Positions 36,121-47,922 of a stretch of 64,000 nt of DNA are shown piece by piece. The notes beneath the pieces are model-generated. The model was not told the origin of the DNA. It did no database searches and saw only the letters and a list, made by a program, of their open reading frames with translations. Position 1 is the first letter of the stretch, and the number at the start of each line of letters is the position of its first letter. Position numbers and translations under genes: made by a program. This DNA is from Podospora pseudocomata (lineage: Eukaryota; Ascomycota; Sordariomycetes; Sordariales; Podosporaceae), in assembly GCF_035222375.1 (NCBI RefSeq), contig NC_085891.1:1612001-1676000 (forward strand), in the 5' to 3' direction.

Positions 36121-36625
36121 GAGGATGGAGTTTTTGGGTTGGGTTATTTGCATGGGCGGTAGGTGTTTTTGGTTTGGGGAAGGTGGTAGGCGTTGCTTTT
36201 GGGTTGGGTTTGGTGGTTTTTTGGGTGTAACAGCAAGGAGTGGTTGGGGAGTTTTGCTTCGTGGCGAGGGGTTGGTCGAGGTGTTCAACAAGAGACGACT
36301 TTGGGACCAGATGAGACGGAGAGGGGAGCGCTGGGTTTGGGGCATTTAGAGGCGTGTTTGGTAGACAGGACAGACATGGCTAGCATATTTGGGGGCATAT
36401 ACAGAGAGGAAGATGTGATCCTATGAATAAATATATAATCTAACATTACAGTCGATTTGGCTATTGTTGACCTAGGTCGCTGGGGTTTAACTGAGAGGAG
36501 TTCGAGACCACTTCCATGGCCACCACACAGGAGAATCTTCGAATCTTGTTGGCAATTTGCTTGTGGATTGGTGGTGCTTTGTAGGCATGTGCCATAACTC
36601 CTCGTGCCTTCCTTATCTTACTCTT

Positions 36626-36680
36626 CGCTCCTTCCCTTGCAGAATCCGCTCCTTCCCTTGCAGAATCCGCTCCTTCCCTC
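36626..36680. repeat. 21-bp tandem repeat, about 2.6 copies
   Basis: The unit begins CGCTCCTTCCCTTGC and repeats at 36626-36646 and 36647-36667, with a partial third copy. It is noncoding and pyrimidine-rich. Confidence 0.85.
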
Positions 36681-36949
36681 CCTCAATCCCCGCTTGTCCT
36701 TTCCGTCATTTCCCCCCACCCCTTTCCCTGCCTTTTCAACTCAAGCTCTCTCTGATGTTAACCTACACGGCATCACTCCTCAATCTAGTTCGTAGAAGGG
36801 ATGGGAGTTGCTAGAGGAGGATATGTACCTACCCATCATTAAACAGACCACGACTTTGTAATAAATAGTGAGCAGCGAAAATACTCCCAAAAAAAGAATG
36901 AAAAAAAGGAAGGAAAAAGGCCAAACAGTGACAAAGAAAATGACGACCT

Positions 36950-37065
36950 ATTATGGACTCGAACCCTGGGCATCCGGAAAACGTTGCAGGTTGATTCTCT
37001 CGTAACGTGGGAACCACAGGTCAACTGCGAGAGACACTCAAGGCCACTAGGTTATCTAGTTGGAG
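36950..37065 (-). other. tRNA-like remnant with pol III A/B-box-like sites
   Basis: On the minus strand GGTTCGAGTCC (36965-36955) matches the B-box consensus at every position. TAACCTAGTGG (37053-37043) matches an A box with one mismatch, about 78 nt upstream. The T-stem pairs only partly (two of five positions fail) and no 3' acceptor complement to the 5' end is seen. This is therefore not called a functional tRNA. It could be a decayed tRNA or a tRNA-derived SINE head. Confidence 0.35.
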
Positions 37066-37981
37066 CCCCTTTATGACTGCTCCCAGACTGACCCTTATGG
37101 TGAGTGGCATACGCAACACTGTGTGACTAGAGAAGCGGCTTTGGGACACAACCGTCTGAACGCAAATCAGGGTTACTAGAAACTCTCACCCAGTTAAGCA
37201 ACCATGAGCAACAGTATGTATATCTCACCAGCCCAGGAAAGCACCTCAACTCCCTCTCGTATTTCATAACAGGGCAGCAGAGAAAAACATTTGCTACATC
37301 TCCTAATAACCTCTTAGATTTCAACATACGGGCATGGGGTGATTGATATCAATGATGATGTGTAGAGGCCAGCCCATTCATTTCATTCTTTCTCTCTGCT
37401 TCTCCTCCTCAATCCCCAACTATATACTCAGCCCCTCCTCCCCTCCACCACCTCCCCCAATCATCAACAACTAATCCATCCATCCCAGCCCCCCATCCGC
37501 TATATCACAAAAGAACTTTTTTCCACCTCTCTTCCCTCTTCCCTCTTCCATCCCTTGGCCCCCTCCTCCCAGTCCCCCCCCCTCAACAACAGAGAGAAAT
37601 ACAAATGTGTTTTCAACAAAACTAAAAACAACGGGTGTGGCAGAATTTCCCCTCCTCACAGCAAGAAATGGGTGGTATCATGAATGAAGGCTATGAGAAA
37701 ACATCAAACAAGTAGAGTAGTACACAAAAGGGTTTCCCAAAAACATTGATTGGGAAATAATGGGGGGTAGGTGAAAAAACGTGACGGGGATCTAAACATC
37801 GTAATGGTTGTGCTGTGGCGAAAAAAAAGAATAAGGAAAATAAAAGGTGTATCCGTAGGGCGAGTTATATAATAGCAGGTTATAGTGTGTGAAACCGGGA
37901 GTCCAAAGGCCCCAGGGGTGAAGTGTACGCAAGGACCAGGTGTGCGGACAGGATGTTGTGTGGCGATGGTAGATGGTGACC

Positions 37982-40900
37982 CTAGCGCGAGTGGCTCTGG
38001 TAGGCTTCGGTGAGAACTGATCGCAATGTTAGTAAATATCAGAAATGCCGTGTTAATCATGGAACTCACTATGCAGGATATTCATCTGGCCAGCCCGATC
38101 CTCGCAGGCAACTTGGAGACCACTGCCCTCGACAAAGTCAAGCACAACACTGTTGGGAAGCTCCTGCAACTCAACATCGGGGGTATAAGGAGGCTTGAAG
38201 TCGGTGATGTGATACCGCTTGAGAAGACCCGCCGCCTTATTCTTGGTGGGCAGCATGGCAGTACCAGAAACAGCACTGAGAATCAAGAAGCCTTGGCTGT
38301 CGAGACAAATGCTCCGGCGCTTCCACAAAAGATTGTCGGGGAACTGGACATTGACATCTCCCATGAAGGCAACAATGCTTGGCTGAGCTGGCGAGGCGGA
38401 AGGAGTAGCCGTGGTGGCCCTGGAGGCAGCAGCAACCTCGGCGGCATTCTCCTCCGTGACAGTTGGGGAGATGGACGGGGGACCGGCCTTTCTGCTGTTG
38501 GGAACAAGAGTGTTGGAAAGGCGTCGCATGAAACGGGACGTCCGGCTGCTCTTGCCCTGGTTGGGGCTAGCAGGGCTCTTCTTGATGCTCTCGGCATCAG
38601 AGTCAATCGAGACTTCAGTCGTACGGACAGGGGAGAGCACGCCGTTCTGATCAATTGAAGAACGACGGCTGCCAATGCTCAGCCGACGCGCAAAGCCACC
38701 AGAAGGCGCAGTGTTCTGATGGCTTGAAGGAGGACGGGATGAGGATCTCGAGCCAGGGCTCATGGCTTGCCCAGGAGAGGGGGCAAGGTTGTCGGTAGAG
38801 GGGGACTTAGCACCCTTGATAAAGTCTTTGACCACGTTCAGCGAGGACCGTCTCCCAGCACGGGGCACGCCTTGGCGGTCATCTGCAACTGACTCACGAT
38901 CGTTAGCCGCCGACTGGCTGCCCTTTGAGAGACGACGCTGCAGCAGGGATTGTTTCCTTTCAATCTGGGGTCCATGGTCCAGAGACATCCGGCCTGACAG
39001 AGCGCTGAGAGGCCTCGACTGAACCTCCAACGAAACCCGCTTTTGAAGGTCAACCATCAGCGGTGAATGCTGAAGATCGTGTGTGTTGTACTCTGCTGGG
39101 TCAAGCTTCTGCTCTGACAGTCTGGTCGGATCTCGCACGATGCGGGCAGTGACCTGAACCGATTCCGGCTTGCCCCGTGGGGGGTTCCCACCTTCAAACA
39201 TGGAAAGACGATTGACCACCGACCCGGACCTATCGCGCCTGATGATCGAAGCACCATCGGGTGATGACTCCACAGATCCCGGGGGGGAAGGTGTCGGTCT
39301 TCCACTCAACGAAGCCGTCCTATCGACCAAGGAAGGTGTCCGTGACGGAATTTTGCCATCTTTTCGAACAGCGAAGAAAGTGGACGATGGACGCTCCTTG
39401 GCCACCACCGTTTCCACAGGGGCCCCTGCTTTCCCTGAAAGCTGCTGTAGTGCTTTGATGCGCTCAGAGATACTCGAACCAATTTTGCCTGTCTTGGGCA
39501 GCACATCTGCCGCGGGCCGCGGAGCCTTTTGCAGATAGGCACTGGACGAGACAGATCGGGCAGAGCCTGGAACAGCCTCGTTGGGAGACAGCATGGAGCT
39601 TCGAACGGGGTTCGAGACTGTCCTCGAAAACCTCGACACGGCATCCAAACCTCCGACGGTGTTTCTCTTAGAATTCGCATCGTTGGGGAAGAATGGCGTG
39701 ATGGGTGACTTGGAGACGGTAATGGGTGTGGCTTGTTGGACCGTGGCAGACTGCAGCTCATCGATAAAACCATCGTTGTCGAACATGCTGATCACCGATT
39801 GCCGCTTGTCCGCTCCAGGCGCATCCAACCCCGTCTTGATGGGCTCAGGGGCAGGTTTTGGTCTGGTGGCTTCTTCCGTTTCTGCGATTTGAGTATCCGC
39901 AACAGCCGGAACCGGTTGCGTTTCTCCCGCTCTTACGTTGGTGATATCTGACCCTATGTTGGATGGCTGTCCAACAGTAGCTGTGTCAATCTGGCTCTCC
40001 ACGTTGGCGATAGGTTTGGCGTCTTGAGTGGAGAACTTGGAGAGCGGAAGTCGCGCTGGAGATGTTTCTTCCTCGTTTTCGACCGCTGGTGCAGTCTCGG
40101 GACCAGTTGCTGAGGGCTCTTCCTTGACGGTTTCTGCAGAACCGGGACTACCTGCGTCTTCGTTGGAGACTCCGGCTGGGAAAGCCGCAACTGAGAACCG
40201 GGATACCGGTAAAGTCTGAACTGGAGGTTCCTGTGTCACCGTAGTGTTGGCGGATGCGGGCGCTCCGGCAGCACTGTCATCTTTCAGAACGGCCGATGCG
40301 TCTTCCATGGGTGCAATGATGCTTGTTGCCTGACCATCCAGAGATAGAGCGTCCGGTTTGTGACCGTTGGTCTCGGTTTGCTGGATCTCCTTTCCAATGG
40401 GAGTTTCCTTGCCCTGGTCTTTACCGAGAATGGTTTCGTCTGTAGAATCCGAGAGAGACGAAGCCTGGGTTGAATCACCGATATCAGAAGAGGCCAGGGG
40501 CGATGGAGGGTGCGAGTCTGTCTGAGCATCGACAGAGCCCAAATCAGTCACGATTTCAATCTCAATGCCTGAATTGGCTTTGTTGATAACGGCAGCTTCC
40601 TCTCCCGCAGCTTCAGGTGAAGCGCTTTCCATTGTCACCTCCTGTGGAGTTTCGAGGTGGTTGTCGTCTGCCAGACCTGGAGTGGTGGGTGCCGGAGAAA
40701 CATCGCCTGCAGACAGGCCTTCCACGGATTGCGAGTTCATCATCTTTTTCTTTTCTCTCAGCTTCATAGCCTTCAAAAGCCGTGCTTTTTCGGGTGAGAT
40801 CGTGTTCGGCTTGCTTGATGGCGGGGCAAGTGTGGCCGTAGGCACTGGTGCTGGGGCGGAGGCCGGGATGTCGCTATTGGTCAATGGTCGAGCAGGATCG

Positions 40901-42072
40901 TCTTCGACAGGCTTGGTTGGCGCCAGATCTGGAAACGGATTCTCCGGCTCCTCCTTGATCGGCGATTCCAGGACGTCTTCGTCGTCGGCAGAACGGCCTT
41001 TCTTGGAAACCTTGGACAGTGCCTTGACACTAGAAGGCATTGATGCCACAAGTTTGGCAGTCCCGCCTCCAGGAGTCTTGGGGCGCCCTGACGCCTCAGC
41101 TGAGGGCCTTGGACCGAGCCTTACTTTTGGTTTGGGGTAAGGATACGAGCTGCTAGGATAGAGGTCAAGCGAGGACATGCGCCTCCCCGCGTCATCGAAC
41201 GACTGAGCCGGTGAAGAGGGCCTGTCAATACCCGTAAACTGAGGAGGATCTCGTCCGTCGGTGAATCTGGAAGCATCGGGTATCGTGGCAAGATCTGCGT
41301 TGAGCTTCACCGGAGGCTGTACAACATATTGGCCCGGAGACCCAGGGCGATCGTGTTCCTGCACAGTCGATTGTCTTTTGCGATCTCGTTCCTCTTCCTC
41401 TTCTTCCTCGGCAATTTCCACCAATCGTCTTCGGCGCAACGAACTGGTAGAAGATGAAGTCGAACCCGAAGCAGCGTGGAGTGAGCAAGCAGCCGAGAGT
41501 TTGGTGTCCTTCAGTTCCTTCGCCTCAGTGATCTCAAACACTGTATCGTGGGGCGAGAAGCGGTCGCAAACAGAATCAAAGTGAACGGTCACCCGCGCTG
41601 TCGGTTGTCAATCTTCAGCTGCTCCAACAAAGGCAAGGGAGTGCCCTAGGAAGGGCGGGGTGAAACAAACCTTGGACCAATCTGGAACAATCCTCAGGCA
41701 GGTATTTGATGATGACATTCCGACGCCTGTATCTCAGATATCCGTACAGCGGCGACTTGTCTGTATACTCTGCTATGTTGTTTCGAATCTCGACAATCCC
41801 GCCGGTGCCCTGACCCAGAAGCTCAACTTCATCGCGGCTAGCATACTTGAGCAGGAACCTGGTGGTTTCAGCATAATGTTAGCAAGCAGTTCCCGGGTAG
41901 CTAAGGTAAGTTGGAGGTGTAGCTGGGGGCCAAGGGGCAAAAGTCATGACTGGGCGCAATAAGGATTCAGGGATATGGGTTGCTTTCAGGGAACATACCA
42001 TCCCCCCGCCTCTGCAACGGCTGCTTCATATGCCTCCTTGACTCGCGGGTCGTCCAATCCATTCAACGACAT
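37982..42072 (-). CDS. Large ADF-H (cofilin/drebrin-type) actin-binding protein
   Basis: Four exons join in frame to 1,274 residues: 42072-41999, 41858-41671, 41597-38070 and 38016-37982, with introns of 140, 73 and 53 nt. Residues 1 to about 140 form an ADF-homology domain spread over the first three exons (MSLNGLDDPRVKEAYE, GTGGIVEIRNNIAEYTD, YRRRNVIIKYLPEDCSRLVQ, then VTVHFDSVCDRFSPHDTVF). About 1,000 disordered residues rich in Ser, Pro and acidic stretches follow, with a Lys-rich helix (KAMKLREKKKMM). The C-terminal 110 residues look like a compact beta domain ending in a helix (VNVQFPDNLLWKRR, YHITDF, EAYQSHSR). ADF-H domains bind actin; the tail may scaffold cortical proteins. The first coding exons are easily missed because the third exon alone has no ATG. 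Confidence 0.85.
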
Positions 42073-42625
42073 CTCGGTATACCGCGCCTGTCGGAGGTGG
42101 CGCGCCTAGTCACCTCTACCTGCGACCAGAGGATGAAGCGGATGATTGTGGTTAAACTGGCTTCTCGCTGCCTCGACCGCGATGCCGGCGTGGTGCGGAA
42201 GATATAATCAAGAACAAATTCAGGGGTTGTAGGCAAGGCTGAACCGTTTTTATCGCACGTAGGTGAGCCGCGTCGTCTCCATGGAGTTGATTGGATATAT
42301 CCGTCTCGAGGCGTTGTGGCAGCCCGGATGTAAGGCGCGCAAGATCATGGAACGGGATCTTGGATCGGCGCCAGCGTTGCAGCAGCAGATCAATCCGACA
42401 GTCGGCGGTTGCTTGGAAAGCAGCTTGTTTTCTCTTAAAGAATGAATCAGACCACAAAATCCGAGCAAACAGCAAATCTCTTCAACAGTCAAGTTGTCTC
42501 AATCTCGAATGGTGGAGCTCCGGGCTTGACCGTTGGCAACGACGTTAATTGGGTAATTGAGATCAGAGCGCACTTCCGTAACGTGGCTCCGTTGGGCATT
42601 CGTTCCAGTGGTCGCGTGTAGAATT

Positions 42626-42661
42626 TAGTTGGGTTGGGTAAAGTAGTTGGGTTGGGTAAAG
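42626..42661. repeat. 18-bp tandem duplication
   Basis: Two exact copies of TAGTTGGGTTGGGTAAAG stand side by side in the upstream region of the ADF-H gene. Confidence 0.85.
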
Positions 42662-42758
42662 TAGGTGGGAAAGAAAGAGAAGAAGAGGCAATAACAGGAC
42701 AAAAGAGAGCAAGCAGTAATTCAATCAAGAAAAAGAAGACGACGAAGTAACCGTAAGT

Positions 42759-42804
42759 AGAGAGAGAGAGAGAGAGAGAGAGTGTGTGTGTGTGTGTGTG
42801 TGTG
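42759..42804. repeat. Compound microsatellite (AG)12(TG)11
   Basis: About 24 nt of AG repeats run directly into about 22 nt of TG repeats. It is noncoding and likely length-polymorphic. Confidence 0.95.
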
Positions 42805-44582
42805 TTCGACGAGGGGTGGCAGCAGCAGGACAGAGAACTGGAGCTGTGCCGTTGCTCTGCTTGGGATGCGCCTGCTTCACAAACGAACTGGGAAAAGGGG
42901 CCTCGTCGCGAGAGAGAAAAAAAAATGATTAAGTTAATAATGAGGGGATGCGATCAAAAGGAGGTTGAGAGGCGTCTGGCGTCTGGCTGCTTGCCGTCGC
43001 TCCGTCACGGCGCTCCTCCTGGTGAGATAATTTATCTGCCATTGGCCACTGAATGGGCGAGCAGCAAGGGTGGGGAGTGGGAGACGAGAATGGTCCCAGC
43101 ACAGGGCATCGTGAGAGTGGGGACCTTGCAGAGGGGTCCAGGAACCGGGCCATTGTGTGGATTTCAGGGGTACCTTCTGGTCTTGGTCTCTCTCTCCTCA
43201 CGCATAACATGTGTTAAAGAACATGGCGTGCTCAGGTAGCATTCTGGGGATAGTCAAGATAGTTAGCCTTCATGAGAGAGGTAAGGTACACTGAGGAATA
43301 GTATGGTAATGGCGTCTTTGTAGCTTCAGAATACCATGTTTATCTCCCAAGACCAGGTGGGCTGTTGAAATTGGTGAATCTGTTCAACTTTCCCAAACTT
43401 CAGCTTCAGTCATTTTCTCCTGGAGCCCGAAGGAGGACCCCTGCAGGCCATGCCCGGCACACTTGACCCCTTTGGGAAACCCCCATCTTCCGTTTCAACG
43501 GCGCTAAGTTTCGCCTTGGATTCCACTCCAGTTTGATGTCGAAGGCGACCCAAATTCTAGAAACAGAGGGGCGATTCTGTACAGAGGAGTAGTTGTCGCT
43601 GATTCATCACTGAGAACAAGCACATCACCAACCAAGTCTGACTGCATCGGAACCACATACCATGGGCATCTCGTCCTTCGTAACAGAGGACGTTGTGGAG
43701 TCGGGGATGAAACGTGGTGACAGCTGTGCCATGTGCAGGCGTTTTTAACACCCGGGGAATTTTGTCCCACCACAACCACCACCCAACAGCGCGGTATGCA
43801 CCCACGTTGCATCGTTCGAGAACCTTGGTGTAAACCACAGACACGCTTTGACCTTTTGTGACCGAGATACAGCCCCAGTTCTTTCTTCCATTCGCCAGCA
43901 TTATCGTCTTAACTTCTCGCATCTTTAATGTTGCAGCCATGAGGGCCCGTGCAATCTCGATATCAAGACCAATCATCATGAAGTCGTGGAAGAAGGACGG
44001 CAGGACACTTGAACGTCGTCTGATGGCCAAGATAAACAATTGGGATTGTTTCGACGGGAGATCTTCCCATGGGATTATTGTCACACTTGATTCTGCGGTC
44101 GAAGACACAGCCGATCTCTGTGCAGCCTACTATCAGAACGTCAGTTTCACGACTTTATACTTTAACTCTACCTACCCTATTCACGGCATGCCATATACGC
44201 ATAGAGTAAAGAACTTACCGGTGTTCAGAGATCATATCTATCCATTCCTCCCGTGGGTCTGGGTCTGTCCTATTTCACGATCCAAGCTATTTGGTTGGCA
44301 TGGTGTGAATTTAAGCATGTAAGGTACGGTATTTAAGTAAAACCTCACTGCTGTAGCTGCTTGCTGCAACAAAGAAAGGGGAGCAAAAGGGGGAAATATA
44401 TCAACACCAGAACTGCTCCCATGACCAAGTATCACAAGAACAAAGAACTCATCACGGAGCCGAGCTTACCATGGAAACTACTAGGTTATGGTCATTATGT
44501 CCTGAACAAATATACTCATGCATGAACAACCTCAGGTCAACAAGCCACTATGACAGCTCACCTCTTCATCCCACTCCTCACC

Positions 44583-45550
44583 ATGTCCTCCCCCACCCCC
44601 TATTGCAACACCTGTAAAAGATCACCCCCGAAGTAATCCTCCTCCCCTGCACCAACAGCTCCCAAACAACCTACTGCTCCCGCCTCTGCGAAGACGCAGA
44701 CCTAGCCATCCACCAAACCGAATGTGACCAACCACCCTCCCCTCTATCACCCCTACACCATCACCACCACCAAGATCTACCCTCCAGCCCAGAAGAAGAA
44801 AACCCCTTCATCCCCTCCCACCCCCTAACCCTCCGCATAGGAACCCCTCACGCCCGCCTCCTAACCAACAAATACCTCCACAACCTGCCCCAACAAGACG
44901 TCTTCACCATCCTAATGGACACCTACCGCCCCCACCTCCACGAACAGTTCAAATACGGCGGTCCCGACAATAACACACCAAAAAAACCTCGCCACCACAA
45001 CACACCTCAACCACCCGGCCCAGATACCACCACGCTCATCACCCACTTCATCACCCACTTCATCACCCACTTCATCACCCTCGCCTCCTGCCGTCTAAAG
45101 CACAACCCCCTCCTCCCACCCTGGTGGTCACCCACCAGCCTCAGCACCCTCCTCGACCTGGCCTCCGGTAACCTAACCGCCTCCACCACCGCCCTCCTCC
45201 CCGACCTCCCCCCAGAAACAAAGGATTGGCTCAACCTCACCACCCGCCCAGCAATGTCGAAAGAGGAGCTCTGTTCTCACTACTATTATTCTCATAGTCA
45301 AAATAATCATCAACATGAAGCCGAAAATGACAACATCCAGGACGTCAGCAAACCGCCGGGCAGAAACAAACCGAATAGTATCAAAAGGGGCGACTTCATC
45401 CTCCAGCTCCGCTACCTGGCCCAGGTCATCTACGGCTGCCCAACCACAGGCGGCATCTCCTTCAAACCCACCATTGCCCTGCTGGCAGAAATCGAAAAGA
45501 GAAAAGGCTGGGTGGAAGACAGGCGGTTTTGGGAGTACTTACGGTCTTGA
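44583..45550 (+). CDS. MYND zinc-finger protein, apparent 1-nt frameshift
   Basis: ATG at 44583 reads MSSPTPYCNTCKRSP, then meets a stop shortly after a C5 run (44625-44629). One extra C would continue into EVILLPCTN, the second half of a MYND finger: CxxC, then a Cys after LLP, YCSRLC and AIHQTEC. The open frame then runs to TGA at 45548, about 320 residues in all. MYND fingers mediate protein-protein contacts. The rest of the protein is hydrophilic with a repetitive ITHF segment (45037-45079), a helical core (about 45080-45240) and a conserved-looking tail (FILQLRYLAQVIYGCPTTGG). The frame break could be a base-call error in the homopolymer or a real lesion. A 22-nt intron at the GT beside the finger would be too short. 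Confidence 0.6.
45037..45079 (+). repeat. 12-bp in-frame tandem repeat
   Basis: About 3.5 copies of ATCACCCACTTC encode repeated Ile-Thr-His-Phe in the MYND protein. Copy-number change would keep frame. Confidence 0.9.
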
Positions 45551-46037
45551 GGTCTTTGACCATATCATAACCTAGGACATGACATTACAAATGCCCCTGC
45601 CGTGTAAATCTGTCAGAATCCAAAAAAACTGAATACAGCTCAACAGCTCTATCACACCCAAGAGTAAAAAACAACTTTAGCAATCACACCTTCACAAGGG
45701 TCACCCAAACGGCACACACATAATATGTTCATACCTAACAAAACGAAGCACATCCCCCCCTTCATCATCTACATGCCTTCCGTTTTCGCTAAGATTATCA
45801 AAAAACATAAAAACATTCGCATCTTCCCTCCCCCATCCCAAAGACCCATTTTCTTTGCTTCAATAACAACCATTCATGTGTCTTCTACCCTCTCAAATCC
45901 CCATCACGGCCCTCCTGTGGCCCCATTACACTTTCAGCCATGCAACTGCCTTCACCCTTCAGCTCCATCCGATCACTTCTTCACCTCTCAAAAACACCCC
46001 TCCTCTGTGGATGCCACCACCGCCGTCGGGTATTCTC
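45551..46037. other. Tail-to-tail intergenic
   Basis: About 490 nt between the MYND gene and PTC1, AT-rich, with no coding frame of interest. Both 3' untranslated regions fall here. Confidence 0.5.
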
Positions 46038-47922
46038 CTAAGACTTGACCAGCGGCGGGTTAGAACCCATCGCCGGTTCGGCCAACGGTGGTGCCGGCTC
46101 CGTCAAATCCGGGACCTCAACATCTGATCTAGTCCCATCAACAACCACCGCATCCTTCGTGCCGTTACCCTCCACCGAGTTCACCACAGCCTGACTCGAC
46201 TCCTCCTCAACAGAACCCTCAATTGCCGTCGGTGTAAAGTCCGCTTCCGCTTCTAGTTTAGCAGGGTCACGGCCGTGTCCAAAATTACTGGCCGAGATAC
46301 CAACCGCGGGCGTGTTTCCTTCAGCAATCTTGGCTTTCGTCTCATTGATAATCTTTTCTGCCTCGCTGAGCTTGCCCGAGGCAGACGCACTGTCCCCCTC
46401 GACGCCAATCTCCTTGCTGGATTGCTGGTCAAGAGTGCCCTGCTTGTCAAAGCGGACGATCATACAAGAGAGGTTGTCAGTACTGAAGCGAGCAAGAGCG
46501 TGGTCAACAAGTTGTTTCGCTGCCGCGCCGGGGTCCATCGTGCTGCGGACAAGGTCGACAGCCTCTTGATCTGAGGCAACGTCCCACAACTGCAGGATAT
46601 ACGTTAGCATACATGGTACTTGTAGGGCAGGATTAGACCTATAAACTTACCCCATCACAAGCAATAATGATAAACTCATCTTCATTTGGCTGTAAAACAG
46701 TCTCCGTAGTGTACGGGTGCCCTGTCACCAACTCCTTCATGTATGTGTCGCCCAACGCCCGAGTGACAGCAAGGACACCGTTCACGCGGTTGTTCAATAT
46801 GAGGCCACCTGCTGCCGAGATGCGCTTGCCCTCATGCTCATCACTGCCCTTGTGGTCATAGGATAGCCGCATAGCCTTGCCCGCCCGACAGAGAACGATA
46901 CGGGCGTCGCCGACGTTGGCGGTATAGAGAACACGCTGCCTCTTGGAAGCATCTTTTAACCTTGCATGCGCAGCTTCAGGGGCCGCTAATGACGGGGCGC
47001 TCTCCCCAGTCTTCGCCTCCTCCGCGGCCTTTGCCAACGCAGGTGCAATGGCCTGAGAACCAGTCACCGAGGCGTTGCTCGGGACCCGGTCTTCCCAACG
47101 AAGCACAGCGATGGCGGCGGTACAACCGCTGTTCTTGACTGGCAAGTTTGCCAGCTGCTGATCAACAGCAGTGAATGTTTGGTCGAGCAGCTCGGGTATC
47201 GGCGAGTTTGGATTCTTTTTGATGATGTCTTCGAGGATAAGATGAAGCTTCTTTCCGCACCAGTCGGCAGCAAACGTGCCGGCATGCCCGTCGAAAATCG
47301 CAAAGTACCCATTGTCCGTCTCTACCATGTCGCTGCCACCAGCCTCATCGGCATCGCCCGAGGACTTTGACGACTTGGATTCTGTACCGAGAGCCGGGGC
47401 TGGCGTACAGAGAAAGTTGTACAGGAATGCATGGGTGTCCTCCATCGTCCGCCTGCATCTCTTGTTGCGATCCTCCCAAACACCGACTTTGAAGGTAGAT
47501 CGAGGGCCGGGGAGCGACGAGCCGGCGGCGTTGTTGTGCTGGCCCTGGGGCACGGCGAGTGCTTGATCTTTCTTGCCTAACTCTTCCAGAAGAGCCTGGT
47601 CCGTATTCTTAGAGTTAGCACCCGCATCGCTGTTGCTGCCCTTCCCAGACTGAGTGAAGAGAGTATTCTTCGCCTGGGCTATGAGGTTGCTGGCTTTGGC
47701 GCTCACCCCGCTGCTCCGGCGCTTCTTCTGCTCAGCCGAGCTGCCCGCGCTGGGAGGACTGCCATTGCCACTCCGCCTCTCGCCGCTCGCAGCCTGTTCG
47801 GTGGATTTGGTAGGCGATGGTGTAGCGCGGCCGGCGTCGTCCTTGTCCGGGGAAGGAGACTTGCTGCCAGCCTTGCTGCTCGAGTCCGCGATGCCGCTGT
47901 CTGACTTGGAACTGCCAAACAT
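46038..47922 (-). CDS. ptc1: PP2C-type protein phosphatase (Ptc1-like)
   Basis: Exons 47922-46651 and 46589-46038 with a 61-nt intron give 607 residues. The start [10 protein letters not shown] is the only in-frame ATG before the domain. After a Ser-rich N-terminus, the PP2C domain begins at [19 protein letters not shown]. It carries the metal-binding DGHAG near residue 210, [26 protein letters not shown], a [11 protein letters not shown] motif, FIIIACDG and the late [19 protein letters not shown] and the spacing fit Ptc1, which in yeast dephosphorylates HOG-pathway kinases and acts in organelle inheritance. The C-terminal 130 residues are an acidic disordered extension. The frame stays open for some 160 codons upstream of the ATG. 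Confidence 0.9.

Larger units (their letters stand above)
36121..37981. other. Tail-to-tail intergenic
   Basis: 1.9 kb between convergent genes with no credible coding frame. It contains a 21-bp tandem repeat (36626-36680) and a tRNA-like stretch with a perfect pol III B box (36955-36965, minus strand), listed separately. Confidence 0.5.
42073..44582. other. Divergent intergenic, nothing firm
   Basis: 2.5 kb between start codons of the ADF-H gene and the MYND gene. It contains two simple repeats (42626-42661 and 42759-42804). Frames of 183 codons on - (43557-44108) and 154 codons on + (43858-44322) overlap each other and resemble nothing I know, so I do not call them genes. Confidence 0.45.

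Noticed and set aside
36950-37065. Functional tRNA gene on the minus strand
   Set aside because: The B box is perfect, but the T-stem has two mismatches in five pairs and the 5' end has no complementary acceptor strand after the T-arm. I kept it only as a tRNA-like remnant.
43557-44322. Genes of 183 codons (-) and 154 codons (+) upstream of the MYND gene
   Set aside because: They overlap on opposite strands, resemble no family I know and lack supporting splice or context evidence.
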